64,000 nt of DNA from Motiliproteus sp041586735. Lineage in GTDB: Bacteria > Pseudomonadota > Gammaproteobacteria > Pseudomonadales > Balneatricaceae. The translations under genes and the position numbers were made by a program. The notes beneath the pieces are model-generated. The model was not told the DNA's origin and searched no databases. It was given only the letters and a program-made list of their open reading frames with translations. The DNA lies in contig JBFGZQ010000006.1 of NCBI GenBank assembly GCA_041586735.1, positions 124,001 through 188,000 of the forward strand, given 5' to 3'. Shown here piece after piece: positions 51,793-60,514 of this stretch (the first letter of the stretch is position 1; every line of letters begins with the position of its first letter).

Positions 51793-53882
51793 TCATGACA
51801 ATGGATATCAAAGATTTTCTATTCGAACTGGGTACCGAAGAGCTGCCACCCAAAGCGCTGCAGAACCTATCCAATGCACTGGCAACCGAGGTCCGCACAG
51901 GTCTCAACAGTATCTTTGGCGACAGTGCCCAGACGCTACTTGAAAACACCCGGTTTACATCCTTTGCCACGCCACGGCGCTTGGCGCTATTGATTGAAAA
52001 ACTACCGACCCACGTACCCAGCAAAACTACCCAGGTGGTGGGTCCGCCTGAGAGTATCTGTTATGACAAACAGGGTGCAGCGACCAAGGCACTGCAAGGC
52101 TTTGCCAAGAAGAACAACGTTGCCCTAGATGACAAGGGTCTCAAGATAGAGAACGGCAAAATCACCTTTCTCAAGGTTGAACCCGAGCAAGCTATTCGGC
52201 CTATGCTTGCCGCTGCGATGCAAACGGCGCTTGATAACCTGCCCATCCCTAAGCGGATGCGCTGGGGGGCGAGTCGAGTCGAGTTTATCCGTCCGGTACA
52301 CTCCTGTGTGATGCTGTTCGGTGACGAGGTGGTTGATGCTGAAATATTAGGGATCGCCTCAGGTAGAAGCACCTTCGGGCATCGCTTCCACTACAACCGC
52401 AGCATCGAGCTCATTTCGCCAGCGGATTATGAAGTGACACTGGAACAAACCGGTTTCGTAATCGCTGACTTTGCTAGCCGACGTGCCGCGATCGAGCAGC
52501 AGATCCAACAGGCGGCCAGTGCTATCGGCGCACAAGCGGTTATCGATCCCAGCCTGCTCGACGAGGTCACCGGTTTGGTGGAGTGGCCCGTGGCACTCTC
52601 GGGGCGCTTTGAAGAGCGCTTTCTGGAGGTCCCCGCTGAGGCGCTGATCTCTTCGATGAAAGAGCACCAGAAGTATTTCCATGTGGTGGATGCCAACCAA
52701 AAAATCCTGCCCTACTTCATTACCGTGTCCAACATCGCCAGCAAGGACCCCCAGCAGGTGATCGCCGGTAATGAGCGGGTCATTCGACCCCGGTTAGCAG
52801 ATGCAGCGTTTTTCTTTGAAACGGATAAAAAGCATAGCCTGGAGTCTCGGATCGATAAACTCAAGCCGATCATCTTCCAGGCGCAGCTGGGCACTGTTTA
52901 TCAAAAATCACAGCGCGTAGCCGCACTGGCTCGCGTTATCGCCACCCAGATCGGCGGTAATACGGCCTGGGCAGAACGCGCCGGACAACTCGCCAAGACC
53001 GATCTGGTGACCGAGATGGTACTGGAGTTTCCCGACCTGCAAGGCTTGATGGGCTACTACTACGCGCTTAACGATGGCGAGCCTCAGGAGGTCGCCGAGG
53101 CACTAAACGAGCAGTATCTGCCCAAGTTTGCGGGGGATCTCTTACCCGGCACCCGGACCGGTATTGCCCTGGCGCTGGCAGATCGTATCGATACTCTGGT
53201 GGGCTTATTTGGCATCAATCAGCCGCCTACGGGTAGCAAGGATCCCTTTGCGCTACGGCGTGCCACCCTGGGCACCTTGCGGATCATGGTGGAGCACCAG
53301 CTCGATCTTGATCTGCTGGAGCTGCTGGCTGCTGCGGCGGATCTGCATACCGAGCTTCCAGCGCGTGCCGGCTTAGAGCAGCAGGTCCTGGCCTTTATGC
53401 TCGAGCGTTTTCGCGCCTGGTACGCCGATCAGGGGGTTCCCGCCGAGGTGTTCCTGGCGGTCATGGCCGTTCGTCCTACCCGACCCTTGGTGTTTGATCA
53501 GCGGGTCCAGGCGGTTAACCACTTCCGTAGCCTACCGCAAGCCGAGGCTCTGGCTGCCGCGAATAAGCGGGTCGCTAATATTCTCTCTAAGCAGGGCGTC
53601 GCCACTACCCAGGTCGTGGCTGAACAGCTGTTCCAGGAAGCGGCCGAGAACAATTTATATAGCGCACTTAACAGCCTAAACTCGACGATCGATAACCTGC
53701 TGCGATCGGGTGACTTCAAGTCTATTCTTGAACAGTTAGCCAGATTGCAGCCCAGCATCGATGCGTTTTTTGACGAGGTCATGGTGATGGTGGAGGATGA
53801 AGCGGTGCGAGACAATCGGCTCTGCTTGCTTAACCAGCTGCGCCAGCGCTTCCTGCTGGTGGCGGATATCTCGCTACTCTAG
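51789..53882 (+). CDS. glyS: Glycyl-tRNA synthetase beta subunit
   Basis: GlyS is the beta subunit that binds tRNA-Gly and completes the enzyme. The 697-residue protein starts with FLFELGTEELPPKAL and contains KRMRWG, the HD-domain part (RVAALARVIATQIG) and a C-terminal anticodon-binding helical domain. Three in-frame ATGs are near the start (51789, 51795, 51801). The first overlaps the glyQ stop as ATGA; the second has better spacing from GGGGGAG. Confidence 0.97.
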   Translation: MIMTMDIKDFLFELGTEELPPKALQNLSNALATEVRTGLNSIFGDSAQTLLENTRFTSFATPRRLALLIEKLPTHVPSKTTQVVGPPESICYDKQGAATKALQGFAKKNNVALDDKGLKIENGKITFLKVEPEQAIRPMLAAAMQTALDNLPIPKRMRWGASRVEFIRPVHSCVMLFGDEVVDAEILGIASGRSTFGHRFHYNRSIELISPADYEVTLEQTGFVIADFASRRAAIEQQIQQAASAIGAQAVIDPSLLDEVTGLVEWPVALSGRFEERFLEVPAEALISSMKEHQKYFHVVDANQKILPYFITVSNIASKDPQQVIAGNERVIRPRLADAAFFFETDKKHSLESRIDKLKPIIFQAQLGTVYQKSQRVAALARVIATQIGGNTAWAERAGQLAKTDLVTEMVLEFPDLQGLMGYYYALNDGEPQEVAEALNEQYLPKFAGDLLPGTRTGIALALADRIDTLVGLFGINQPPTGSKDPFALRRATLGTLRIMVEHQLDLDLLELLAAAADLHTELPARAGLEQQVLAFMLERFRAWYADQGVPAEVFLAVMAVRPTRPLVFDQRVQAVNHFRSLPQAEALAAANKRVANILSKQGVATTQVVAEQLFQEAAENNLYSALNSLNSTIDNLLRSGDFKSILEQLARLQPSIDAFFDEVMVMVEDEAVRDNRLCLLNQLRQRFLLVADISLL

Positions 53883-53903
53883 AGGCTTATCAGGCTCAAC
53901 TGC

Positions 53904-53935
53904 AACCGGTGTTATACTCTAGCACCGGTTTTTTT
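53904..53935 (+). terminator. Terminator of glyQS
   Basis: AACCGGTG and CACCGGTT form an eight-pair stem with an eleven-base loop, followed by TTTTT. It lies 22 bases after the glyS stop codon. Confidence 0.9.
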
Positions 53936-53970
53936 ATGCCTGTCATGTCACCTTTTTGAGCAGCCTCTCC

Positions 53971-54531
53971 ATGAACAAACTTATCATTCTTGATCGCGAT
54001 GGCGTCATCAATCAGGATTCCGACACCTACGTGAAGAGTGCTTCTGAGTGGATCCCGATCCCCGGCAGCATCGAGGCTATCGCTCGTCTCAGCAAAGCCG
54101 GTTATCGGGTGGTCGTCGCTACCAACCAATCGGGGTTGGCGCGTGGCTACTTCACCCCACTCGAACTCGATGCCATGCACCAGAAAATGAATGCGCTGAT
54201 TACCGCCGCCGGCGGCAGCCTGGCGGGTATTTTTTTCTGCCCCCACGCGCCGGATCAACACTGTGATTGCCGCAAGCCATTACCAGGATTGATCCATCAG
54301 ATAGAGGCAGCGCTGGGGGTTTCTGCCGAGGGTGCGGTCCTGGTGGGTGATAGCCTTCGTGACCTGGAAGCGGGTCAAGCGGCTGGGTGTGAGCCGCTGC
54401 TGGTCAAGACCGGCAAAGGCCAAAGAACGCTGACGCAGGGCCGGGGACTCGAAGGGATCGCTATCTTTGCCGATCTGGACGCTGCCGTTGAGCATATCCT
54501 CAGCCGCCAACAGCCCCAGTGTTTCACGTGA
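53971..54531 (+). CDS. gmhB: D-glycero-beta-D-manno-heptose 1,7-bisphosphate 7-phosphatase
   Basis: GmhB dephosphorylates heptose bisphosphate on the way to ADP-heptose for lipopolysaccharide. The 186-residue HAD-family protein has the catalytic LDRDGVINQD (residues 6-15), VATNQSGLARGY, the zinc cysteines and His in CPHAPDQHCDCRKP and the VGDSLRDLEAG loop. The ATG at 53971 is used; a TTG 15 bases earlier is less likely. Its last codons and stop are written in a parS sequence. Confidence 0.95.
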   Translation: MNKLIILDRDGVINQDSDTYVKSASEWIPIPGSIEAIARLSKAGYRVVVATNQSGLARGYFTPLELDAMHQKMNALITAAGGSLAGIFFCPHAPDQHCDCRKPLPGLIHQIEAALGVSAEGAVLVGDSLRDLEAGQAAGCEPLLVKTGKGQRTLTQGRGLEGIAIFADLDAAVEHILSRQQPQCFT

Positions 54532-54535
54532 AACA
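54520..54535. other. parS centromere site 1
   Basis: TGTTTCACGTGAAACA is the perfect chromosomal parS consensus bound by ParB; here the palindrome even extends to 18 bp. It overlaps the gmhB stop codon. parS sites normally cluster near the origin, in keeping with gyrB-recF nearby. Confidence 0.93.
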
Positions 54536-54554
54536 CCCCTCAACCAGCAGTCAT

Positions 54555-55457
54555 ATGCCACTGGTATACAGCCCGCACTACAGCATCCCTTGGGATAGCA
54601 GACACCGCTTCCCGATGGATAAATACCGGCTGTTATACCAACACCTGATCACGCTGGGCCTAGCGACTCAAGCCAATACCCACATCTCTTCACCCTGCCC
54701 GAGAAGCAGATTATTGTTGGCACACGATGCCGAGTACATCGATGCTTTTATCGAGGGATCACTGACCCCGCAGCAGTTAAGAATGATTGGCTTAAGCTGG
54801 TCTCAGCAGCTAGTGACCCGCACCCTCACCGCGGTGGGCGGCACGATTCAGACCTGCCAGCTTGCTCTAAAACACGGTCTGGCGTGCCACCTGGCCGGAG
54901 GCACGCATCACGCCTTCGCCGATCAGGGCCAAGGATTCTGTGTCTTTAATGACATCGCCGTCGCGGTGAAAACAGCGCTCCACAAGCAGTGGGCCTCGCG
55001 GATTCTGGTACTCGATTGCGACGTTCATCAGGGCGATGGTACGGCCCTGATTCTTGAAAACGAACCGAGAAGTTTTACCTGTTCGATCCACGGTGAGCAC
55101 AATTACCCCTTTACTAAGCAGCGCAGTGACCTCGACGTTCCCCTGCCACGCGGTAGCGGTGATGAGGATTATCTTAAGGTGCTCGATCAAACCCTAGCGC
55201 AGTTGGCGCGACTGCCCGCTTTTGATCTGCTGATCTACGATGGCGGCTCGGACGTACACCGAGACGATCGGCTGGGTCACATGAATCTGACCGACGACGG
55301 CATCAGGGCTCGAGACCGCCGTGTACTCGAATGGGCGCAACAGCGACAACTGCCGAGCGCCTGCCTGATCGGTGGTGGCTATGATCACGACCATGCGCGT
55401 CTAGCGCGGCGGCATGCGCTGCTGATAGAAACGGCGGCTCAGTGTTACCGGGGGTAG
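54555..55457 (+). CDS. Histone-deacetylase-family amidohydrolase
   Basis: A 300-residue zinc amidohydrolase of the HDAC/AcuC/acetylpolyamine fold. It has LAGGTHHAFADQGQGFC (tandem catalytic His), VLDCDVHQGDGTA (zinc Asp and His) and YDGGSDVHRDDRLG (second zinc Asp). The substrate may be acetylated protein, polyamine or another amide. The frame is open back into the parS site; I chose the ATG at 54555, which lacks a strong Shine-Dalgarno sequence. It sits between the two parS sites. Confidence 0.88.
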   Translation: MPLVYSPHYSIPWDSRHRFPMDKYRLLYQHLITLGLATQANTHISSPCPRSRLLLAHDAEYIDAFIEGSLTPQQLRMIGLSWSQQLVTRTLTAVGGTIQTCQLALKHGLACHLAGGTHHAFADQGQGFCVFNDIAVAVKTALHKQWASRILVLDCDVHQGDGTALILENEPRSFTCSIHGEHNYPFTKQRSDLDVPLPRGSGDEDYLKVLDQTLAQLARLPAFDLLIYDGGSDVHRDDRLGHMNLTDDGIRARDRRVLEWAQQRQLPSACLIGGGYDHDHARLARRHALLIETAAQCYRG

Positions 55458-55620
55458 CATCCGTTATGGGTACATGCTTGGCAAATCGGGTGGCACCAAG
55501 ACCCAACCCTTTCTGTTCGCAAGTTCACCACAACATCCGGGTTCGCCAATATAGATCGGCATCAGCATGGCTGGGTGTCATGGCTCATCAGGGCATTTTT
55601 GCGGGATCATAAATACCCTG

Positions 55621-55636
55621 TGTTTCACGTGAAACA
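55621..55636. other. parS centromere site 2
   Basis: A second perfect TGTTTCACGTGAAACA, 1.1 kb from the first. It lies in the 243-base gap between the convergent HDAC-like and flavoprotein genes. Nothing else is seen in that gap. Confidence 0.93.
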
Positions 55637-55700
55637 TAGACCCTGTAGATGCAAAAGCAAAAGCAGTATCTAAAAACAACTGCCGCCAGTAGCGAAAATC

Positions 55701-56933
55701 TTACCCTGCAGACAGCCAGCGCAGCACACCGAAGCCCGCGGCACGGCCTGTGGCTAGACAGCCACTGAGCAGATAGCCACCCGTCGGCGCCTCCCAATCG
55801 AGCATCTCGCCGGCAACGAATAATCCCGGTTGAGCCTTGACCATCAAGCCATCATCAAGCTCAGAGAAACACACACCTCCGGCACTGCTAATCGCTTCGA
55901 TCAAGGGCCGGGGTCGCAACAGGGGCAAGGTTAGTGCTTTGATGGCAGCGGCCAACTGTTGTGGATCTGCGAGCTGTTCCTTAGTCAGTAGCTCGTGTAA
56001 CAGCCCTACCTTTAATCCTTGGATCCCGGCCCTTTTTTTAAGATGGGTGGCGAGCGTTGACTTTCCCCGTGGTGCAGCCAGGGCCGTAGCCAGCTGCTGT
56101 AGATCTCTATCAGGAGCAAGATCAAGCAGCAACTCGGCAACACCTGTGTCGGCAATAGCGCGCCTTAATGCTGGGGATAGTGCGTAAACGGCACCGCCTT
56201 CAATACCCTGCGCGCTAATCATCAGATCAGCTCGTTGGGCGGGCCTGCCACTGTTTGGGTAGCACACGGATACCGACTTTAGCGGCTGCCAGGCAAAACG
56301 ACTGGCGAAGTGTTCGCTCCAATCACAATCGAAACCACAATTAGAAGGCTGCAGATCGGCTACCTGAATATGTTGTCCACGCAGCAGTTCAACCCAGCTG
56401 CCGTCCGAACCCATGCGCGGCCAGCTTCCACCACCCAGCGCCAACACCACGGCAGAGGCTGATAATAGCTGTTCGCCCTGGTCCGTGTGAAACCGTAATT
56501 GACCATCCTCACTCCAGCCCTGCCAACGGTAGCGTGTACGAATGCTCACCCCCTGCTGCTCCAGACGCTTACGCCAAGCTCTGAGCAAGGGTGCGGCCTT
56601 ACGCTCCTCGGGAAACACCCGGCCCGCGACACCGACGAAGGTGTCGAAACCGAGACCCTTAACCCAACCTCGGATCGCAGCAGGATCAAAGGCGCGGAGC
56701 AAGGGATCCAGGTGCACCGCGGCTTCGGCATAGCGCGGTATAAACTCGGGTAAGGGTTCGTGGTGGGTAATATTCAGACCGCTGCGTCCTGCCAGCAGAA
56801 ACTTCTTACCGATGCTGCCCATCGCATCAAACACCTGCACCTGATGGCCGGCGGCACTGATCACCTCTGCCGCCATCAATCCTGCAGGACCTGCACCTAT
56901 AACGGCAATGGACGGTTGTGAAGAGGCAGACAT
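55701..56933 (-). CDS. HI0933/BaiN-family flavoprotein (TIGR03862-like)
   Basis: A 410-residue FAD-binding protein: GxGxxG in IAVIGAGPAGLMAAEVI (residues 9-25), GKKFLLAGRSGLNITH (family signature), VLALGGGSWPRMGSDG and the C-terminal GLFVAGEMLDWEAPTGGY. The TIGR03862 group is widespread but has no settled function; relatives reduce quinone or bile-acid double bonds. It is monocistronic and convergent with the HDAC-like gene. Confidence 0.88.
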   Translation of the reverse strand: MSASSQPSIAVIGAGPAGLMAAEVISAAGHQVQVFDAMGSIGKKFLLAGRSGLNITHHEPLPEFIPRYAEAAVHLDPLLRAFDPAAIRGWVKGLGFDTFVGVAGRVFPEERKAAPLLRAWRKRLEQQGVSIRTRYRWQGWSEDGQLRFHTDQGEQLLSASAVVLALGGGSWPRMGSDGSWVELLRGQHIQVADLQPSNCGFDCDWSEHFASRFAWQPLKSVSVCYPNSGRPAQRADLMISAQGIEGGAVYALSPALRRAIADTGVAELLLDLAPDRDLQQLATALAAPRGKSTLATHLKKRAGIQGLKVGLLHELLTKEQLADPQQLAAAIKALTLPLLRPRPLIEAISSAGGVCFSELDDGLMVKAQPGLFVAGEMLDWEAPTGGYLLSGCLATGRAAGFGVLRWLSAG

Positions 56934-57039
56934 AAAAGGCTCTCAGAAAAGAAAGGCGCTACTTTACCACAACAGCCGACAACGACTGACGAACGGCTCA
57001 GCCTGCCCTTATAATATCCACCTTGCGCATCAAGGGTGC

Positions 57040-57939
57040 TCAAAGTGAACCGGCCAGCTGTTCGATAAGCGCCTCACGCTGCCGGAGCGAGACCAGCGCC
57101 TCATCCCCCATTAAACTAGCGACACGACTGAGCAACCCCTCACCGAGCAGCATAAACCCGCACATGCTGTTACTAAAGAACGCGCTTTGATTGGGGACAA
57201 AAAAACTATAATCTGCCGAGGCCACCAGCGGTGAGCGCTTAGAATCTGTAAGCGCGATCACCTTGACGCCTCTGCGCGCCGCAATCTCGGCCGTTCTCAA
57301 CACACTTTGGGTGTAGGGAAAACAACTCACCACGATTAACAGATCCTCAGCCTGTAACTGCGCCAAGGCATCGGCGACCCCCTCACGCCCCGCATCAAAG
57401 GGAGCGACATCCTGACGTAACATCCCCAGTGCATAAGCGAAGAAGTGGCTGAGAGCGTAGAACTGCCGCATCCCATGAATACGCACCCGCTTGGACCGGC
57501 ATATGAGCTGTGCGGCCGCATCAAAATCAGCGGGGCTCAGCTGATCAACCAACGCGGCGATATTAGCGGTCTCCTGCTGCGCTAGCAGCGCAACAAGTTT
57601 GAGCGGTTCGGCGTCCACGCGCTTGAGCAGCTGATCGGCCTGAGCACTATAGAAATGCTGACCCTCGAGCATCTCCCTACGAAACACCTCCTGCAACTGG
57701 CTATATTTTTGGTAACCCAAGCGCTGCGCCAATCGCGATAGAGTAGACGCATTGACACCAAACTTAAGTGCCAGGTCTCCAATCGAGGATACTGCGACCT
57801 GCTGTGGCGCCTCTAACATGTTACGCAACACCGCGCGCGACCGGCGTCCAAGACGTACTTCATATTGCTCTTGTTCAATGTAACCCAACACGCTACCGAG
57901 CCCAGCCAAGGTATCGGGTAAAAACTGAGGTACTTTCAT
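57040..57939 (-). CDS. MurR/RpiR-family transcriptional regulator
   Basis: A 299-residue regulator with an N-terminal HTH_6 domain (about residues 20-90; SIGDLALKFGVNASTLSRLAQRLGY) and a SIS domain (about 125-265; RVRIHGMRQFYALSHFF, VVSCFPYTQSVLRTAEIAARRGVKVIALTDS). SIS domains bind phosphosugars or, in some members, amino-acid-derived ligands. It is divergent from the aminotransferase gene, which it likely controls through the 21-bp palindrome in between. Confidence 0.92.
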   Translation of the reverse strand: MKVPQFLPDTLAGLGSVLGYIEQEQYEVRLGRRSRAVLRNMLEAPQQVAVSSIGDLALKFGVNASTLSRLAQRLGYQKYSQLQEVFRREMLEGQHFYSAQADQLLKRVDAEPLKLVALLAQQETANIAALVDQLSPADFDAAAQLICRSKRVRIHGMRQFYALSHFFAYALGMLRQDVAPFDAGREGVADALAQLQAEDLLIVVSCFPYTQSVLRTAEIAARRGVKVIALTDSKRSPLVASADYSFFVPNQSAFFSNSMCGFMLLGEGLLSRVASLMGDEALVSLRQREALIEQLAGSL

Positions 57940-58005
57940 TGTGCTAACCTTAAAACCTGTTTCGATGTAATGGCCCTGATACTAGCGATATAACCACAGC
58001 CCGCA

Positions 58006-58026
58006 AATGCAATTATTAATTGCATT
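58006..58026. promoter_or_regulatory. 21-bp palindromic operator in the RpiR-aminotransferase gap
   Basis: Arms AATGCAATTA and TAATTGCATT are perfect reverse complements around a single T. A second, smaller inverted repeat GCATTC-N6-GAATGC lies at 58051-58068. Both are between the divergent start codons, as expected for RpiR operators. Confidence 0.65.
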
Positions 58027-58118
58027 AATTACATTCTGCAACTATATTCTGCATTCCATTACGAATGCGATTGTGCATCGCTGTGCTACCAACGCCCCCT
58101 AACCTGCAGAGGCACTCC

Positions 58119-59447
58119 ATGACTCATGTATTTCACCGTCATACTCAAAGCACCTACCCTGTTGCCGTCGGTGGAGATGGCCCCTACCTGATTGACAGCC
58201 AAGGCCGTCGCTATCTGGATGCCAGCGGTGGCGCTGCCGTGTCCTGTCTGGGTCATAGTGATCCGGAGGTGATCGCCGCAATCCAAAAACAGATTGGCAC
58301 CCTGGCCTATGCCCACAGCTCATTCTTCACCACTGAGCCCATGGAGCAGCTGGCAGACTACCTGATCAGCAAGGCACCGGCAGGGCTGGAGTATGTCTAT
58401 TTTGTATCGGGCGGTTCAGAAGCCGTAGAGGCCGCATTGAAGATGGCGCGCCAGTATTATATGGAGATAGGTCAGCCACAACGCAGCCGAGTGATCGCCC
58501 GCCAGCAAAGCTATCACGGTAACACCCTGGGTGCATTGGCTACCGGCGGCAACGCCTGGCGCAGGGCGCAATTTGAACCGTTACTGACCGAGGTTAGCCA
58601 TATAAGCGCCTGCTATGCCTACCGGGGGCAGCCTGAGGGTGAAAGCGATGCGGCTTATACTACCCGTCTGGCCGATGAACTCGAGCAGGAGATCCTGCGT
58701 TTGGGCGCGGATCAAGTCATGGCTTTCGTCGCTGAACCGGTCGTGGGTGCCACGCTCGGCGCGGTGCCTGCAGTCCCCGGCTACTTCAAGAAAATGCGCG
58801 CCGTCTGCGACCGTTATGGCGTGCTATTGATTCTCGATGAGGTGATGTGTGGCATGGGTAGAACGGGCACCCTGTTCGCCTCCGAACAGGAGGGCGTGAC
58901 ACCCGATCTGACCACTATCGCTAAAGGGCTGGGCGCCGGCTATCAGCCCATTGGCGCGACCCTGGTCAGCACAAAAATCTATGACGCCATCGCTAAGGGC
59001 ACAGGGTTTTTCCAACACGGCCACACCTATATCGGCCATGCCACCGCTTGCGCTGGGGCGTTGGCGGTGCAGCGGGTGATCGAATCGCGGCAACTGCTGC
59101 CACAGGTGGTGCGGCTGGGTGAACAGCTGATTACCCGACTGCAGGATAGATTCGGCGAGCATCCGAATATTGGTGATATTCGCGGCCGTGGACTGTTCCA
59201 GGGCTTAGAGCTGGTCACCGATCGCGCCACTAAAACCCCTTTTGATCCGTCCCTGAAACTCAACGCGCGAATCAAAAAAGCCGCCATGCATGCCGGGCTG
59301 ATGTGCTACCCCATGGGTGGCACTATCGATGGACTGCGTGGCGATCATATCCTGCTCGCCCCACCCTTCATTCTTGAAGAGGCCCACTTGGATGAACTGC
59401 TAGACAAACTCGATACCGCGATCACCGGCTCGCTGGCTAGCCTCTGA
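58119..59447 (+). CDS. Class III pyridoxal-phosphate aminotransferase
   Basis: A 442-residue enzyme of the omega-transaminase group. It has PLP-site motifs FVSGGSEAVEAALKMARQY (residues 88-106), HGNTLGALATGG, ILDEVMCGMGRTG (PLP Asp) and TTIAKGLGAGYQPIGA with the Schiff-base Lys. The amine donor cannot be fixed from sequence; taurine, beta-alanine, polyamines or other omega-amines are possible. AGAGGC stands seven bases before the ATG at 58119. It forms a pair with the AhpD-fold gene downstream. Confidence 0.88.
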   Translation: MTHVFHRHTQSTYPVAVGGDGPYLIDSQGRRYLDASGGAAVSCLGHSDPEVIAAIQKQIGTLAYAHSSFFTTEPMEQLADYLISKAPAGLEYVYFVSGGSEAVEAALKMARQYYMEIGQPQRSRVIARQQSYHGNTLGALATGGNAWRRAQFEPLLTEVSHISACYAYRGQPEGESDAAYTTRLADELEQEILRLGADQVMAFVAEPVVGATLGAVPAVPGYFKKMRAVCDRYGVLLILDEVMCGMGRTGTLFASEQEGVTPDLTTIAKGLGAGYQPIGATLVSTKIYDAIAKGTGFFQHGHTYIGHATACAGALAVQRVIESRQLLPQVVRLGEQLITRLQDRFGEHPNIGDIRGRGLFQGLELVTDRATKTPFDPSLKLNARIKKAAMHAGLMCYPMGGTIDGLRGDHILLAPPFILEEAHLDELLDKLDTAITGSLASL

Positions 59448-59472
59448 AACAGCAGTTAATCAGGAACGGATA

Positions 59473-60036
59473 ATGAAATCACGCTTGCCAGAACTCACCG
59501 ATGCCAGCATCACGCCAGAACAGCGTCGCGTTTTGGATGCGATACTTCAGGGTCCGCGCGGTAACCTCGACGGCCCCTTTCTCGCTTGGGTCCACAGTCC
59601 GGGTCTGGCGGACCCGGCCCAGCAACTAGGGGCCTATTGCCGCTACCATACCAGCATGCCCCTTCGCCTGTCTGAGCTGGCGATTCTGGTCACCGCCCAA
59701 TGGTGGCAATCCCAAGCCGAATGGCAGATCCATGAACCGATCGCCCAAGCCGCCGGCATCAGCAAGTCAGTATCTGAAGCCCTACGCACGGGACAACAAC
59801 CCGAGTTTATCGAAACGGATGAAGCGCTGGTTTATCGGATCGGAACCGAACTCTACGCCACCCGGCGCATCAGTACTGAGCTCTACCTTGAAGCCGTAAC
59901 AGCCTTCGGTGAACCGGCCCTGGTAGAACTCGTCGGCATCTATGGCTATTACGCCCTGGTCGCCATGACCCTGAATGTGTTTGCCGTTGATCGCGAAACG
60001 GCAACCGACCTGCCCTTCCCCGAACCCGTCTGTTAA
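59473..60036 (+). CDS. Carboxymuconolactone decarboxylase / AhpD-fold protein
   Basis: A 187-residue all-helical protein of the CMD family: RLSELAILVTAQWWQSQAEWQIHEPIAQAAGI is the family's core helix pair. The redox CxxC of AhpD is absent (EWQIHEPIA), so it is nearer the non-redox decarboxylase-like or unassigned group. It begins 25 bases after the aminotransferase and is probably co-transcribed. Role unknown. Confidence 0.85.
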   Translation: MKSRLPELTDASITPEQRRVLDAILQGPRGNLDGPFLAWVHSPGLADPAQQLGAYCRYHTSMPLRLSELAILVTAQWWQSQAEWQIHEPIAQAAGISKSVSEALRTGQQPEFIETDEALVYRIGTELYATRRISTELYLEAVTAFGEPALVELVGIYGYYALVAMTLNVFAVDRETATDLPFPEPVC

Positions 60037-60132
60037 TCCTCTGGTAACAACAGCCAAAAAAAGGCTATGTATTAGTTAGTTGCTGGGGATGCGAGCAAGA
60101 CAGCGGCCCTTGCCGGCCTGATATCAATGTTT

Positions 60133-60329
60133 GTGCCCTCTCGGGCACCTCAAGGAGATGCGCCGCCATCTCCTTAAGAATCCTAGGCGGCCCCGACGAA
60201 ACCGCCCTTCGGGTACGCGCTTCGCGCTATGAAAGCCAGCCTGAGGCGGACAAACACGACATCCCTGTCGTGCTGCCCGGCTCGGCTCCTGCCTCGCCCC
60301 TAGCGGGCCTTTTTCAGGCTGTCTTTCAT
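60133..60329. repeat. Cluster of hairpins in the gene-free gap before gyrB
   Basis: The 478-base gap 60037-60514 has no credible gene but many stems: GTGCCC-TCTC-GGGCAC (60133-60148), AAGGAGATG/CATCTCCTT (60152-60175), CACGAC-ATCCCT-GTCGTG (60255-60272). An enclosing inverted repeat is ATGAAAGCCAGCCTGA (60229-60244) with TCAGGCTGTCTTTCAT (60314-60329), one mismatch. The look is that of a REP-like repetitive element or a structured RNA. Confidence 0.5.
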
Positions 60330-60447
60330 CGGTTTAGAAGGGGAGCTGGGTGTCATTCTGGTACTCCGGTGATCCTCGGCCAGCAATAGGAGACGTTAAG
60401 CGCTCACATCAACCCGACTGCAATACCTAATTGGGACATAGCCAAAA

Positions 60448-60478
60448 AAAAAAGCGCTGTCAGTGACAGCGCTTTTTT
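60448..60478. terminator. Bidirectional terminator between the AhpD-fold gene and gyrB
   Basis: AGCGCTGTCA and TGACAGCGCT pair almost perfectly around the centre, flanked by A-runs on the left and T-runs on the right. It can stop gyrB transcription (minus) and transcripts from the left (plus). Confidence 0.9.
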
Positions 60479-60514
60479 AATGCACGCTAGTTTCAGCTAG
60501 CGGATGACCACTGA

